A stretch of DNA of 64,000 nt from Methylomonas sp. MK1 (GTDB lineage: Bacteria; Pseudomonadota; Gammaproteobacteria; Methylococcales; Methylomonadaceae), in assembly GCF_000365425.1 (NCBI RefSeq), contig NZ_AQOV01000001.1:3100001-3164000 (forward strand), read 5' to 3'. The notes under the pieces are model-generated. The model was not told the origin of the DNA. It was given only the letters and a program-made list of their open reading frames with translations, and ran no database searches. This document shows, piece by piece, positions 7,352 through 17,433 of the stretch. Position 1 is the stretch's first letter. Every line of letters begins with the position of its first letter. The position numbers and the translations under genes were made by a program.

Positions 7352-10300
7352 ATGCAAATTTCCAAGTTGTTCAACTCAGCCGATGTATCGTCGCAAAAGC
7401 CAGACCGCCGAAATACCGCGCCTATTGGGCCTTTAATACGGCTGGTACATATCGGCATACTGAGTTTGTTGATGTTTGTCGGCGGCTGGCTGGGCGTCAA
7501 AATGATCATTCCGCCCGGCTATGCCAGTCCGCTATGGCCGCCGGCCGGGATCGCCCTGGCCGCGCTGTTTATCGGCGGCCGCAAGCTTTGGCCCGGAATC
7601 TGGTTAGGCGCAGCGCTAAGCAATTTCCTGGTGACTATTGAGTTTTCCGGTCAACTGACCGCTCAAACCGCGATGTCTTCCTTTGCAATTGGCGGCGGCA
7701 GCGCCTTGCAAGCGCTGGTGGCCCTGGCCTTATCCAAAGCCTACGTAGAGCCGGGTTTGCCCAAATTGGATAGCCCTGCCGCCATCCTCAAGTTTTTTGT
7801 CCTGGCCGGGCCGGTAGCCTGTCTGATAGCGCCCAGCGTCGGCGGATCCGTACTTTATTCATTGGACTTGATGAGCCATGCGCAACTCTGGTCGTCCTGG
7901 CGAAACTGGTGGGTTGGCGACAGTTTGGGCGTGATGATTGTGACGCCGCTATTGTTTTGTTATTTCGGACGCCCCCGTGCGCTTTGGCAAGCGCGGCGCT
8001 TGAGTGTAGCGCTGCCTTTATTGGGCACACTGCTGGCATTGGTACTGGTATTTTTGCAAGCCTTTCAAGCGGAACGCACGCGCATTCAACAAGCTTTCGA
8101 TAGTCGGGCCGGCGAGATAGACCGGCTGCTGGTGGAATATGCCATTGATGTAATCGACAGTACGCTGGCGCTAAGAGATGTATTTTTGGCATCCGGGCAA
8201 GTGAATAGAGCCGAATTCAGCGTATTTTCCCAGGGTATCCTGCAACGCCATCCGGAAATTCAGGCCCTGGAATGGCTACCTCTGATCGCCCAAGCCGATT
8301 TGCCTGCCTTCGAACAAGCAGTCCGCGCCGAAGGATTTCCTGATTTTCGGGTTATCGAACGAGACAGTACCGGTCAACTGGTGAAAGCAAGCGCCAGACC
8401 GGAGTATTTTCCAATCATGTTTGTGGAGCCGATGGCCGGCAACGAAAAAGCCTTCGGCTTCGATTCCATGACAAATCCACTTAGCCGCCAAGCAAAAAAT
8501 CTGGCCCGCGCCAGCGGTAAACCTACCGCCTCGCAAAAACTGACGCTGATACAGCGTGACGATACGGATCCCGGCATTTTGGTGTCCATTCCGGTTCGCC
8601 GGCGTAACGCTGACGGCGATGCCTTGGATATTGCCGGCTATGTCACTGCAATCGTTCTGCCGACCAAAATGGTGGAAATAGTTACCAGGGGGCTTAACAC
8701 CGATATGCTGGGCATCAGCATTGATGATCTCAGCGCGCCCGCCGGAGAAACTGCTTTGTATGTAAAACCGGTACACAAGCAGGTGTCGTTAAACTACGAC
8801 TTGAAAAAATGGCAGCGTAGCTTTGCGTTTGTGGATCGTAATTGGCAAATTACCGTCACTCCGGATAGCGATTTTGTCAACGAACAAGGTTCAACGCTAC
8901 CTTTGATTACGCTGATCGGCGGTCTCTGTTTTACCAGCTTGCTGAGTATTTTATTGCTGATCATCAGCGGCAGAACCGCCTCCGTGCAAGCGTTGGTGGA
9001 AGAACGCACCCAGGCATTGGCCGACGCGGTTGCGGAGTTGGAAACCGCCGCCAATATCGCCAAGGAATCAGAATTAAAGCTGCGCACGATCGTCGATTCC
9101 GAACCGGAGTGCGTGAAACTGCTGGGGCGGGACGGCAGCTTATTGCAAATGAACCGCGCCGGTCTGGACATGATAGAGGCCGACACGCTGGAACAAGCCC
9201 AACAAGGACGCCTGGGAGACTTGGTGTTGCCCCGATACCGGACTGCTTTTGAAAAATTGACTCGACGGGTGTTTGCCGGCGCATCAGGCACACTGGAATT
9301 TGAAATCGTCGGCCTGAAAGGCCGGCAGCGCTGGTTAGACACCCACGCGGTGCCAATGCGCGATGCTGAAGGTAATATCGCGGCCCTGTTGGGTTTGACC
9401 CGCGACATTACCGAACGCAAGCAGGCCGAAGAACATCTGAAACTGGCCGCGCGGGTATTCAGCGAGGCGCACGAAGGCATTTTAATTACCGATCCCACCG
9501 GAATCATCGTCGATGTGAATCCGACTTTTTCCGAGATTACCGGCTATAGCCGGGCCGAAGTGATAGGCCGAAACCCCAGTATCTTGCAGTCCGGCAAATA
9601 CGGTGCGGATTTTTACCGGGATATGTGGCAAGCCTTGCGTGAAGCGCAACATTGGCAAGGCGAATTGTGGAACCGCAAAAAAAACGGCGAGTTGTATGCG
9701 CAATGGCTAACGGTTTCCGCCTTGTGCGATGCCGACGGCAAGGTCACTCACTATATCGGGCTATTTTCCGATGTCACGCAGGCCAAGCAGCAGCAACAGC
9801 TGCTGGAATTGTTTGCTCATTACGATCCGCTCACCCGCCTGCCGAATCGGATTTTATTCGCTGATCGCTTGAATCAGGCCATCGCCCACAGCAAGCGGGA
9901 AAACACCTTGCTGGCGATTTGCTTTCTGGACCTGGACGGCTTCAAGCCGGTCAACGACCAATTCGGCCACGACGTCGGCGACCGGGTGTTGGTTGAAGTG
10001 GCCGAACGAATCAAAAACGCGATTCGCGAGGAAGACAGCGTATCCCGGCACGGCGGCGACGAGTTCGCGCTATTGCTGGGCGATATAGACTCGATTGAAC
10101 AATGCGAACAAACCATCATGCGCATTCACCGGGCGATTGCCCAGCCGTATGTCATCGACGATCAGCCGATTTCGGTCGGCGCCAGCAGCGGTTTTACCGT
10201 ATATCCTCTGGATGATGCCGACGCCGACGCCTTATTGCGGCATGCCGACTATGCCATGTACCAGGCCAAATTGGCCGGCAAAAACCGTTGCCAGTTGTTC

Positions 10301-11509
10301 GATGCCAGCCACGACCAACAAGTCATGCATCGCCACCAACAATTGCGCGACATCGAAGCGGCGTTTTTAAACAACGAATTGTGCATGTATTACCAGCCCA
10401 AGGTCGACATTAAAACCGGCCAGGTTAAAGGCGTGGAAGCCTTGATTCGCTGGCAGCATCCGCAGCGCGGCATGGTGCCGCCGTTGGAATTTTTGCCGGT
10501 GATTGCCTCCACCGATCTGGAAATCCGCATCGGCAATTGGGTCATCGCTCAAGCCTGCGAGCAGTTGGCCGGTTGGCACGCGCGGGGGCTATTGTTGGAG
10601 GTCAGCGTCAATATCTCCTCCTACCATCTGTTGTGGTCCGGCATTGGCGCTTATATAGAAGAAACTTTGCGCCTTCATCCGGAACTGGATGCCCGCTATC
10701 TGCAATTGGAAATTCTGGAAAGCACCGCACTGGATGATTTGTCGGCGGTGAACCGGATTATTAAAAGCTGCCGGGAACAACTGGGGATCAGCGTGGCCCT
10801 GGACGATTTCGGCACCGGTTATTCGTCGTTGACGCATTTGCGGCATTTGTCGGTGGATACCGTGAAAATCGATCAGACCTTTGTCCGCGACATGCTCGAC
10901 GATCCCGACGACTACGCCATCATCGAAAGCGTGATCGCACTCAGCCAGGCTTTTAACCGGGAAGTCGTCGCGGAAGGCGTGGAAAGCCAGGAACAAGGCA
11001 TCGTGCTGTTGCTGCTGGGTTGCCATCTGCTGCAAGGTTACGCGATTGCCCGTCCGATGCCGGCTGCGGCGATTGCGGACTGGGTGATTGCTTACCGGCC
11101 TTTCGGCGACTGGCAAATTTATGCGGATGCCGAGCTGTCGGCAGAACAGATCGACATTGCGATTCGCCGGTTCGACACCCGGCAGTGGTTGCAGCGGGTA
11201 CAAGCCAGTCTGTTCGCGGAGCCACAAGGTGTCGTGAAAAGCTGGCCCATCATGGACCAGCGCCGTACCCATCTGGGCCGTTGGTTGAAGCAAGTACAAC
11301 ACGACAAACAGTATGCCCATGATTGGCTGGAAAGTATCGAACAATTACAACGGCAACTACATGTGCTGGCCGAGAGTCTGCTAAAGCGCTACGAAGCCGG
11401 CCAGCGCGATGCCGCGCGGGCAGGATTTAACGATCTGCGGGCTATTCAGCTGCAAATCGACGACCTGCTGGTTTTGTATACCCCACTCCCCAATTTGGAC
11501 GAGATGTAA
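7352..11509 (+). CDS. MASE1-CHASE-PAS-PAS-GGDEF-EAL cyclic-di-GMP enzyme, 1385 residues
   Basis: A membrane sensor with, in order: MASE1 multi-helix domain (about residues 25-240, SPLWPPAGIALAALFIGGRKLW), a periplasmic CHASE domain (about 250-480), a further membrane helix near 520-540, two PAS domains (about 570-800), GGDEF (about 810-980), EAL (about 995-1245) and a helical tail. The diguanylate cyclase motif GGDEF is intact at 901-905 with a product-inhibition RxxD (REED) five residues before it. The EAL site is also intact (E1029-A-L, VNIS, EILES, DDFGTGYSS, VKIDQ, EGVES). The protein could therefore both make and break cyclic di-GMP. The tail (about 1290-1385) resembles a CZB-type four-helix domain, but the usual Cys of the CxGxW motif appears as THLGRW, so that call is tentative. 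It sits 18 bp after DUF58 and 9 bp before DUF4381, inside the Bat operon. Confidence 0.93.
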   Translation: MQISKLFNSADVSSQKPDRRNTAPIGPLIRLVHIGILSLLMFVGGWLGVKMIIPPGYASPLWPPAGIALAALFIGGRKLWPGIWLGAALSNFLVTIEFSGQLTAQTAMSSFAIGGGSALQALVALALSKAYVEPGLPKLDSPAAILKFFVLAGPVACLIAPSVGGSVLYSLDLMSHAQLWSSWRNWWVGDSLGVMIVTPLLFCYFGRPRALWQARRLSVALPLLGTLLALVLVFLQAFQAERTRIQQAFDSRAGEIDRLLVEYAIDVIDSTLALRDVFLASGQVNRAEFSVFSQGILQRHPEIQALEWLPLIAQADLPAFEQAVRAEGFPDFRVIERDSTGQLVKASARPEYFPIMFVEPMAGNEKAFGFDSMTNPLSRQAKNLARASGKPTASQKLTLIQRDDTDPGILVSIPVRRRNADGDALDIAGYVTAIVLPTKMVEIVTRGLNTDMLGISIDDLSAPAGETALYVKPVHKQVSLNYDLKKWQRSFAFVDRNWQITVTPDSDFVNEQGSTLPLITLIGGLCFTSLLSILLLIISGRTASVQALVEERTQALADAVAELETAANIAKESELKLRTIVDSEPECVKLLGRDGSLLQMNRAGLDMIEADTLEQAQQGRLGDLVLPRYRTAFEKLTRRVFAGASGTLEFEIVGLKGRQRWLDTHAVPMRDAEGNIAALLGLTRDITERKQAEEHLKLAARVFSEAHEGILITDPTGIIVDVNPTFSEITGYSRAEVIGRNPSILQSGKYGADFYRDMWQALREAQHWQGELWNRKKNGELYAQWLTVSALCDADGKVTHYIGLFSDVTQAKQQQQLLELFAHYDPLTRLPNRILFADRLNQAIAHSKRENTLLAICFLDLDGFKPVNDQFGHDVGDRVLVEVAERIKNAIREEDSVSRHGGDEFALLLGDIDSIEQCEQTIMRIHRAIAQPYVIDDQPISVGASSGFTVYPLDDADADALLRHADYAMYQAKLAGKNRCQLFDASHDQQVMHRHQQLRDIEAAFLNNELCMYYQPKVDIKTGQVKGVEALIRWQHPQRGMVPPLEFLPVIASTDLEIRIGNWVIAQACEQLAGWHARGLLLEVSVNISSYHLLWSGIGAYIEETLRLHPELDARYLQLEILESTALDDLSAVNRIIKSCREQLGISVALDDFGTGYSSLTHLRHLSVDTVKIDQTFVRDMLDDPDDYAIIESVIALSQAFNREVVAEGVESQEQGIVLLLLGCHLLQGYAIARPMPAAAIADWVIAYRPFGDWQIYADAELSAEQIDIAIRRFDTRQWLQRVQASLFAEPQGVVKSWPIMDQRRTHLGRWLKQVQHDKQYAHDWLESIEQLQRQLHVLAESLLKRYEAGQRDAARAGFNDLRAIQLQIDDLLVLYTPLPNLDEM

Positions 11510-11518
11510 ACATTCAAC

Positions 11519-11986
11519 ATGGAACCATTGCCTTTAAAAGATATTCATTTGCCCGATTCGGTGACATTTTGGCCGCCGGCGCCGGGCTGGTGGTTGTTAG
11601 CGGTATTGTTGCCGTTACTGATTTTTTTGTGCCGTTATTTTTATAAACGCATCCGCCGCCAGACTGCGGCCAAAACTGCCGCCAAGTTGTTGTCCGCCAT
11701 TCGCCGGGATAGAGGGGCCGATGCCAGACAGACCCTGGCGGCCTTGTCCGCCTTGTTGCGGCGCGTAGCCATCAGTACCGCGCCGCGTAGCGATGCGGCC
11801 AGCTTGCGTGGCGAGGCTTGGCTGAGCTACCTGGACCAATCCTTGCCGGATGCACCGTTTAGTCAAGGTCCCGGCCGTTGTCTAGCCGACGGCCATTACC
11901 GGCAAACACCACCGTCCGACGCAGAACTGGAGGCGTTATTCGAGTTGTGCGAACGCTGGTTGAAGCAGCAGGCGAAAAAAAGATGA
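11519..11986 (+). CDS. DUF4381 domain-containing membrane protein
   Basis: A 155-residue protein with the DUF4381 opening LPLKDIHLPDSVTFWPPAPGW, one strong membrane helix (about residues 24-42), then a basic, Ala-rich cytosolic domain. DUF4381 proteins sit between DUF58 and the vWA genes in proteobacterial Bat-type operons and are thought to work with the MoxR/vWA complex at the inner membrane. The stop overlaps the next ATG as ATGA. Confidence 0.9.
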   Translation: MEPLPLKDIHLPDSVTFWPPAPGWWLLAVLLPLLIFLCRYFYKRIRRQTAAKTAAKLLSAIRRDRGADARQTLAALSALLRRVAISTAPRSDAASLRGEAWLSYLDQSLPDAPFSQGPGRCLADGHYRQTPPSDAELEALFELCERWLKQQAKKR

Positions 11987-12969
11987 TCGAATTGCACTGG
12001 CCTTGGTTGTTATGGTTGTTACCGCTACCGCTGTTATTGCGTTGGCTGTTGCCGGCACGTGCCGTCGCCCAACAAGCGGCATTGAAAGTACCGTTTCTGG
12101 ACGATTTCGGCCCCAGCGCCAGTCGGGTAGTCAGCAGCGATAGGCGCTGGCCGCTGTGGTTGGCGGCGTTGGCCTGGGTATGTTTGCTGGTGGCGGCCGC
12201 TCGTCCGCAATGGCTGGGCGAACCCATCGAGCAAGCAGTCAGCGGCCGCGACTTGATGCTGGCTGTGGACGTGTCCGGCAGTATGCAGGAGGAAGATTTC
12301 ATCCTCGGCAAGCAGCGCGTCGATCGGTTAACTGCCATCAAGCAAGTGGCCGGCGATTTTATTCAACGCCGGGTCGGCGACCGCTTGGGTTTGATCCTGT
12401 TCGGTACGCAAGCCTATTTACATGTGCCGTTGACCTTTGATCGCAAGACTGTGCAAACCCTGCTGCACGAGGCGTTTATCGGCATTACCGAGGACGACCC
12501 GAAAACCTCGATAGGCGACGCTATCGGTTTGGCAATCAAACGTCTGCAACAGCAGCAAGATGCCAGCCGGGTGTTGATTTTGTTGACCGACGGCGCCAAT
12601 ACCGCCGGGGAGTTGACGCCTTTGAAAGCTGCTGAACTGGCTGCAGAACACAAACTGAAAATCTACACGATAGGCATAGGCGCCGACGAAGTGTTGGTGC
12701 GCAGCCTGTTCGGCACCCGCCGCGTCAACCCCTCCGCCGATCTGGACGAAAAGACTCTGACCGCGATTGCCGACGCCACCGGTGGCCATTATTTCCGGGC
12801 TCGAAACACCGAAGAGCTGGAAAAAATCTACCGCATGCTGGATCAACTGGAACCGGTTGAAAAAGACAAACAATACTTCCGGCCGCGCAGCGAATTGTTT
12901 TATTGGCCGCTGGGCCTGGCCTTGTTATTGACGGGCTGGTTAACCTTGGCCCGATTGAGGTGGTCATGA
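11983..12969 (+). CDS. batA: vWA-domain membrane protein (BatA-like)
   Basis: A 328-residue protein with two N-terminal membrane helices (about 5-20 and 57-75), a vWA domain and one C-terminal helix. The MIDAS metal site is intact (AVDVSGSMQEEDF, DxSGS), with the later T in LLTDGANT. The frame is open further upstream, but the ATG at 11983 overlaps the DUF4381 stop and gives the normal BatA start. BatA-type proteins are presented to the periplasm and pair with a second vWA/TPR protein; the system was named for aerotolerance in Bacteroides. Its stop overlaps the next gene (ATGA). Confidence 0.93.
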   Translation: MIELHWPWLLWLLPLPLLLRWLLPARAVAQQAALKVPFLDDFGPSASRVVSSDRRWPLWLAALAWVCLLVAAARPQWLGEPIEQAVSGRDLMLAVDVSGSMQEEDFILGKQRVDRLTAIKQVAGDFIQRRVGDRLGLILFGTQAYLHVPLTFDRKTVQTLLHEAFIGITEDDPKTSIGDAIGLAIKRLQQQQDASRVLILLTDGANTAGELTPLKAAELAAEHKLKIYTIGIGADEVLVRSLFGTRRVNPSADLDEKTLTAIADATGGHYFRARNTEELEKIYRMLDQLEPVEKDKQYFRPRSELFYWPLGLALLLTGWLTLARLRWS

Positions 12970-14756
12970 ATTTTGCCGATTTTCATTTCCTGCGGCCCTG
13001 GTGGTTGCTGGCTGTATTACCGGCCGCGCTGTTTTTGATCTTGTTGGTGCGGCATCGGCATGGGCGCGGTAACTGGAGCGAAGTCTGCGATGCCGAGTTG
13101 TTGCCCTTTATTTTGCAAGACAAACCGCTGCAACAGTCGCGCGGCAATTTGTTCGGCGCCGGTTTTGCCGCGTTGTTGACCATCGTTGCATTGGCCGGTC
13201 CGACCTGGCAGCGTTTGCCGGGCCCGGCTTTTAGAAACGACGCTGCGCTGGTGATTGCGCTGGATTTGTCCAAATCCATGGATGCCGCCGACATCAAACC
13301 CAGCCGTATCGGTAAGGCCCGCTACAAAATCGCCGATTTACTGAAGCAACGCAAGGACGGTCAAACCGCGCTGCTGGTCTACGGCGGCGATGCCTTTACC
13401 GTCACACCGTTGACCAACGATACCGCTACCATCGATAGCCAATTGGCCGCGCTGACCACCGACATCATGCCCAGTCCGGGCAGCAACACCGGCGTGGCGC
13501 TGAATGCGGCGGTGGCTTTGCTGCGCCAGGCTGGCCTGGTCAAGGGACATATCCTGCTGGTCACCGACGGCGCCGATGCCGATGTGGCCGAGCAGGCCGA
13601 ACACTGGCTGGGCGATTATCGGCTCTCGGTACTGGCGATGGGTACGCCGGAAGGGGCGCCTATCCAGTTACAGGGGGCCGGGTTTTTAAAGGACAGTAAT
13701 GGCGCTATCGTGGTCGCGAAGTTGGACGAGGCAGCGCTGAGCACGTTAGCCCAGCATGGTCGCGGTATTTATCAGCCGGTGACCGCAAACGATGCGGATG
13801 TCGAGAATTTGGGGCGTTTGTTCAATAGCGCCGACACCGGTGGCGAAAATTTGGATAGCAATCTGTTGTTGCAACAATGGGATGAAAAAGGTCCCTGGCT
13901 GCTGTTGTTAGTATTACCGTGGGCGGCTTTGCAATTTAGAAAAGGTTTGTTATTGGCCTTGCTGTGTTTATTGCCGTTGCCGAAGAACAGCTACGCGCTG
14001 GACTGGCAGAGCCTATGGCAAACGCCGGATCAGCGCGCCAAGCAGGCTTTCGAGCAACAGCAATATCAACAAGCTGCCGAGCAGTTCGACAACCCGGATT
14101 GGCGCGCCGCCGCCCAATACAAGGCCGGTCAATATCAAGAAGCCGCCGAGACCTTGAAAAACACCCAAAGCGCGGAAGGCCATTACAACCGCGGCAATGC
14201 CTTGGCTAAGGCCGGCCAGTTGCAGGAAGCCGTGCAAGCCTATCAACAGGCGCTGCAACTTGATCCTAAGCATCAGGATGCGAAATACAATAAGGAACTG
14301 GTCGAGAAGAAGCTGAAAGAACAGGAACAACAAAATCAGCAGGACCAAAATCAGCAAGACGAGCAAAAACAGGACAAACAGAAATCGTCCGATCAACAGC
14401 AAAAACAGCAACAGCAGGACGGCAAGTCTGATCAAGACGATAAAGACTCGCAGCAGGAGCAAAAGCCCCAAGACCAGCAAAAAGCCGACGCCAAGCAGGA
14501 CGCGGAACAAAATAAGGCGAAAGAAGACCAACAGTCCGAAGCGGAGGCCAAACAGCAAGCTGAGCCGCAGCCGCCCAAGCAAGAGCCGACAGACCAGGAA
14601 AAAGCTGCGCAAGCCACGGAAAAAAATGAAACAGAACGTGCCAACGAGCAATTATTGAAGCGCATACCGGACGAGCCGACCGGCTTGTTGAAGCGTAAAT
14701 TCAAATATCAATACGGTCAGCGCAATCGAGCTAACCAGTCCGGTCCTGCATGGTAA
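12966..14756 (+). CDS. batB: vWA-TPR membrane protein (BatB/BatC-like fusion)
   Basis: A 596-residue protein: helices at about 12-30 and 60-80, a vWA domain with MIDAS IALDLSKSMDAAD, a helix near 310-330, then TPR repeats (about 380-440, HYNRGNALAKAGQLQEAVQA). A low-complexity tail of about 120 residues rich in Gln, Lys, Asp and Glu follows, and the end is basic. The BatB vWA and BatC TPR parts, separate in Bacteroides, are fused here, as is common in proteobacteria. The start ATG at 12966 overlaps the batA stop. The Gln/Lys-rich tail also produces a long Leu-rich open frame on the other strand that is only its shadow. Confidence 0.93.
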   Translation: MNFADFHFLRPWWLLAVLPAALFLILLVRHRHGRGNWSEVCDAELLPFILQDKPLQQSRGNLFGAGFAALLTIVALAGPTWQRLPGPAFRNDAALVIALDLSKSMDAADIKPSRIGKARYKIADLLKQRKDGQTALLVYGGDAFTVTPLTNDTATIDSQLAALTTDIMPSPGSNTGVALNAAVALLRQAGLVKGHILLVTDGADADVAEQAEHWLGDYRLSVLAMGTPEGAPIQLQGAGFLKDSNGAIVVAKLDEAALSTLAQHGRGIYQPVTANDADVENLGRLFNSADTGGENLDSNLLLQQWDEKGPWLLLLVLPWAALQFRKGLLLALLCLLPLPKNSYALDWQSLWQTPDQRAKQAFEQQQYQQAAEQFDNPDWRAAAQYKAGQYQEAAETLKNTQSAEGHYNRGNALAKAGQLQEAVQAYQQALQLDPKHQDAKYNKELVEKKLKEQEQQNQQDQNQQDEQKQDKQKSSDQQQKQQQQDGKSDQDDKDSQQEQKPQDQQKADAKQDAEQNKAKEDQQSEAEAKQQAEPQPPKQEPTDQEKAAQATEKNETERANEQLLKRIPDEPTGLLKRKFKYQYGQRNRANQSGPAW

Positions 14757-14859
14757 ATCCCGGTAGGAATACAGACTGAAAATTCAAGGTGGCTTTCGTC
14801 TTGATTAAAACCAGGCACCGTAAGCCCGACACTCTAACAACTCGTGGTGCTATGAAACG

Positions 14860-16158
14860 ATGGATATAGGCTTAATACTGATTTTGATCCTGATCAACGG
14901 CGTGTTTGCGATGTCGGAAATGTCGCTGGTCTCGTCCGGGCTGGCCCGCCTACAAAAACTGGCCGGCGAAAAACGCGCCGGTGCACGTACCGCACTGAAA
15001 CTACATAAAGATCCGTCGCGGTTTTTATCCACGGTGCAGGTCGGCATCACGTCTGTCGGTATTCTCAGCGGTGCGTTGGGCGAGGATGCTTTGACCGAGC
15101 CTTTGTATCGGCAACTGCTGAACATCCCCCTGCTGGCGCCCTATGCCCAGAGTATTGCGCTGATCGCCACAGTCTTTCTGATTACTTATTGTTCCGTAGT
15201 CATCGGCGAACTGGTGCCCAAGCGGCTGGCTTTGCTGCATCCGGAGCGGATTGCGGTGTTTATCGCCCGGCCTATGCATACGCTGTCGCAGATTGCCAGT
15301 CCGGTCGTCTGGCTGCTGTCGTCGTCCAGCACGTTGATACTACGGCTATTCGGCGCGCATCGGCCGCCGCAGACCAGTGTCACCAACGAAGAAATCAAAC
15401 TGCTGATGGAAATCGGTGCGGAATCCGGCGTGTTTCACGCCAGCGAAAGCCATTTGGTCGGCAACGTCTTGCAACTGGATGAACAAATGCTCGGCGCGGC
15501 CATGACGCCCCGTCAACAGATATACGCTATCGATTTAAGCGATCCGGACGCGACAGTGCGCGCCGAAATCGCCGACTGCCCCTACGCCCGGGCGGTAATC
15601 TGCCGAGACGGTCTGGAAAATGTGGTCGGAATCTTGCAAAGAAGCGATCTGCTGAAACCGGCAATGGCCGGAGCAGGCTTGGATATTGAGCCTATCCTGC
15701 ATGCGCCGTTATATGTGCCGGAAGCCATGACGCTAAGGCAATTACTGGAGTTTTTCCAGGAAAAGCGAGCCGATCTGGCGCTGGTCGTAGACGAATATGG
15801 CGACATTGAGGGCTTGGTGACGCTCAGTGATGTGCTGAAAGCCATCGTCGGCCACCTGCCCAGTCGCACCAATCTGGACATTGATGTGGTGCAACGTAGC
15901 GATGGTTCGTGGTTGGTGGATGGCGGCTTATCGATTCAGCGTTTGAAAACGGTGATCGGTATGGACGGCAATTTACCCGGAGAGGCCGACAATGCCTATC
16001 ACACTGTGGGCGGCTTCATTCTGTTTTACCTGGAAAAAATTCCCCAAGTAACGGACAACTTCGAATTCCGGCAATGGCGTTTCGAGATCGTCGATATCGA
16101 CGGCACTCGCATTGACAAGGTGTTGGTTAGCCAAATGCCGCCCGACGCCGCAATTTAG
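14860..16158 (+). CDS. Hemolysin/CorC-family membrane protein (DUF21-CBS-CorC_HlyC)
   Basis: A 432-residue protein. The DUF21 (CNNM) membrane domain covers about residues 1-180 with the opening LILILINGVFAMSEM and the STVQVGITSVGILSGALGE block. A CBS pair lies at about 200-330 (VVDEYGDIEGLVTLSDVL) and a C-terminal CorC_HlyC domain at about 345-425. CNNM/CorC proteins bind Mg-ATP and take part in Mg or Co export or resistance; the haemolysin label is historical. It starts 103 bp after the vWA-TPR gene and precedes a metal-type RND pump, so it is the first of three possible metal-homeostasis genes that separate batB from batD. Confidence 0.9.
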   Translation: MDIGLILILILINGVFAMSEMSLVSSGLARLQKLAGEKRAGARTALKLHKDPSRFLSTVQVGITSVGILSGALGEDALTEPLYRQLLNIPLLAPYAQSIALIATVFLITYCSVVIGELVPKRLALLHPERIAVFIARPMHTLSQIASPVVWLLSSSSTLILRLFGAHRPPQTSVTNEEIKLLMEIGAESGVFHASESHLVGNVLQLDEQMLGAAMTPRQQIYAIDLSDPDATVRAEIADCPYARAVICRDGLENVVGILQRSDLLKPAMAGAGLDIEPILHAPLYVPEAMTLRQLLEFFQEKRADLALVVDEYGDIEGLVTLSDVLKAIVGHLPSRTNLDIDVVQRSDGSWLVDGGLSIQRLKTVIGMDGNLPGEADNAYHTVGGFILFYLEKIPQVTDNFEFRQWRFEIVDIDGTRIDKVLVSQMPPDAAI

Positions 16159-16293
16159 CGCTTCGTTAAATTGCGTTTGTCGGCCAAAAGCGCAATAGGC
16201 GCCAACCAAGCTATCCGCTAACGTGGCTTGCATCCGGCATAGTCCGTTATTAGTTAATTGCTTGAAAAAATTATTTTGTTTAAAGGAAAGACC

Positions 16294-17430
16294 ATGACCT
16301 CCTCGCTCCAGACTCCATTCCGCTCCTCGCCACTTATGGCAGCGCTATTTTTGCTGAGTTTTGCCTTACCCGCCTTTGGCGCCGATTTGAAACCGGTCCT
16401 GGAAGCCTCGCCCGCCTTGTTAAAGCTGCTGAGCATCGCCGAGGTTAAACCCGGCGAAGTCGGTGAATCTCTGAATCTTTCGGCCAGGGTGGAATTGGAT
16501 CAACATAGGGTCGCGCGCATCGGTGCCTCGGTTACCGGGCGGATTACCGAAATCGATGCCATGCTCGGTCAAGCAGTGAAAAAGGGCGAACGTCTGGCGC
16601 TACTGAACAGTACCGAGTTGGGCAAAGCGCAGTCCGACTATTTGAAAGCCGCGTCTCAAGTCAATTTACGCCGGATTACCGTCAAACGCGCCGAGCGCTT
16701 GCTGGAAAGCGGTGTGATCGCGGAGGCCGAGTTTCAGGAGCGGCAGAGCGTGTTGACCGAAGCGGATGTTGATTTACGTGCTGCCAGCGATCAGTTGCGG
16801 GTGATGGGCATGAGCGAAGCCGATTTAAAACGCCTGGACAAACAACGCAGTATTCACTCCTTTTCGCCGGTTACCGCCAGCATAGACGGGGTGGTGATCG
16901 AGCGTAACGTCGCCATCGGCCAGGTGGTGCAGCCGGCGGACAGCTTGTATACCGTTGCGGATTTGTCGCAGCTATGGCTGGTTGCGGAAATTCCCGAGCA
17001 ACAAGCGCATTGGGCGCGGCAAGGTGATCAAGCCTTCGCCGAGGTGCCGGCGTTGCCGGGGCAGGAGGTTAGCGGCAAGCTGATTTATGTCGCCGATATG
17101 GTCGATTCCGACACCCGCACGGTGACGGTGCGGATGGCCTTGGCCAATCCGCAGCGATTGTTCAAGCCGCAGATGCTGGCCACCTTGAAAATCAGCAAGC
17201 CCGGTTCGCAAACTTTAATCGTCCCCAGTCAGGCAGTGGTTAGGGAAAATGATAAGGATTTTGTGTTTGTCGACACCGGCTCAGCACGTTTTGAATTACG
17301 CCCGGTGCGGCTGGGTCGCGAAGAAGCCCAGAAACGACCCTTGCTGGAAGGCTTGAAAGCGGGTGAAAAAATTGTCGTGGGCGGTGCGTTTCATTTAAAT
17401 AACGAACGCCTGCGCAGCACCTTGGAGTAA
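16294..17430 (+). CDS. RND efflux periplasmic adaptor (CzcB/CusB family)
   Basis: A 378-residue membrane-fusion protein. The frame opens at 16258, but the ATG at 16294 follows AAAGGAAAG and gives a clean signal peptide (hydrophobic core LMAALFLLSFALPAFGA). Next come the biotinyl-lipoyl half (VTGRITEIDAMLGQAVKKGERL), a helical hairpin (about 110-175), the second lipoyl half (ASIDGVVIERNVAIGQVV), a beta-barrel and the membrane-proximal domain. It should bridge the pump encoded 3 bp downstream to an outer-membrane channel. No channel gene (CzcC/TolC type) is present in the window. Substrate cannot be told; heavy metals are likely by family. Confidence 0.9.
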   Translation: MTSSLQTPFRSSPLMAALFLLSFALPAFGADLKPVLEASPALLKLLSIAEVKPGEVGESLNLSARVELDQHRVARIGASVTGRITEIDAMLGQAVKKGERLALLNSTELGKAQSDYLKAASQVNLRRITVKRAERLLESGVIAEAEFQERQSVLTEADVDLRAASDQLRVMGMSEADLKRLDKQRSIHSFSPVTASIDGVVIERNVAIGQVVQPADSLYTVADLSQLWLVAEIPEQQAHWARQGDQAFAEVPALPGQEVSGKLIYVADMVDSDTRTVTVRMALANPQRLFKPQMLATLKISKPGSQTLIVPSQAVVRENDKDFVFVDTGSARFELRPVRLGREEAQKRPLLEGLKAGEKIVVGGAFHLNNERLRSTLE

Positions 17431-17433
17431 AGC

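Noticed and set aside
14013..14651. 212-codon Leu/Val-rich open frame on the minus strand
   Set aside because: It is the antisense shadow of the Gln/Lys-rich tail of the vWA-TPR gene; CAG/AAG repeats read as Leu codons backwards.
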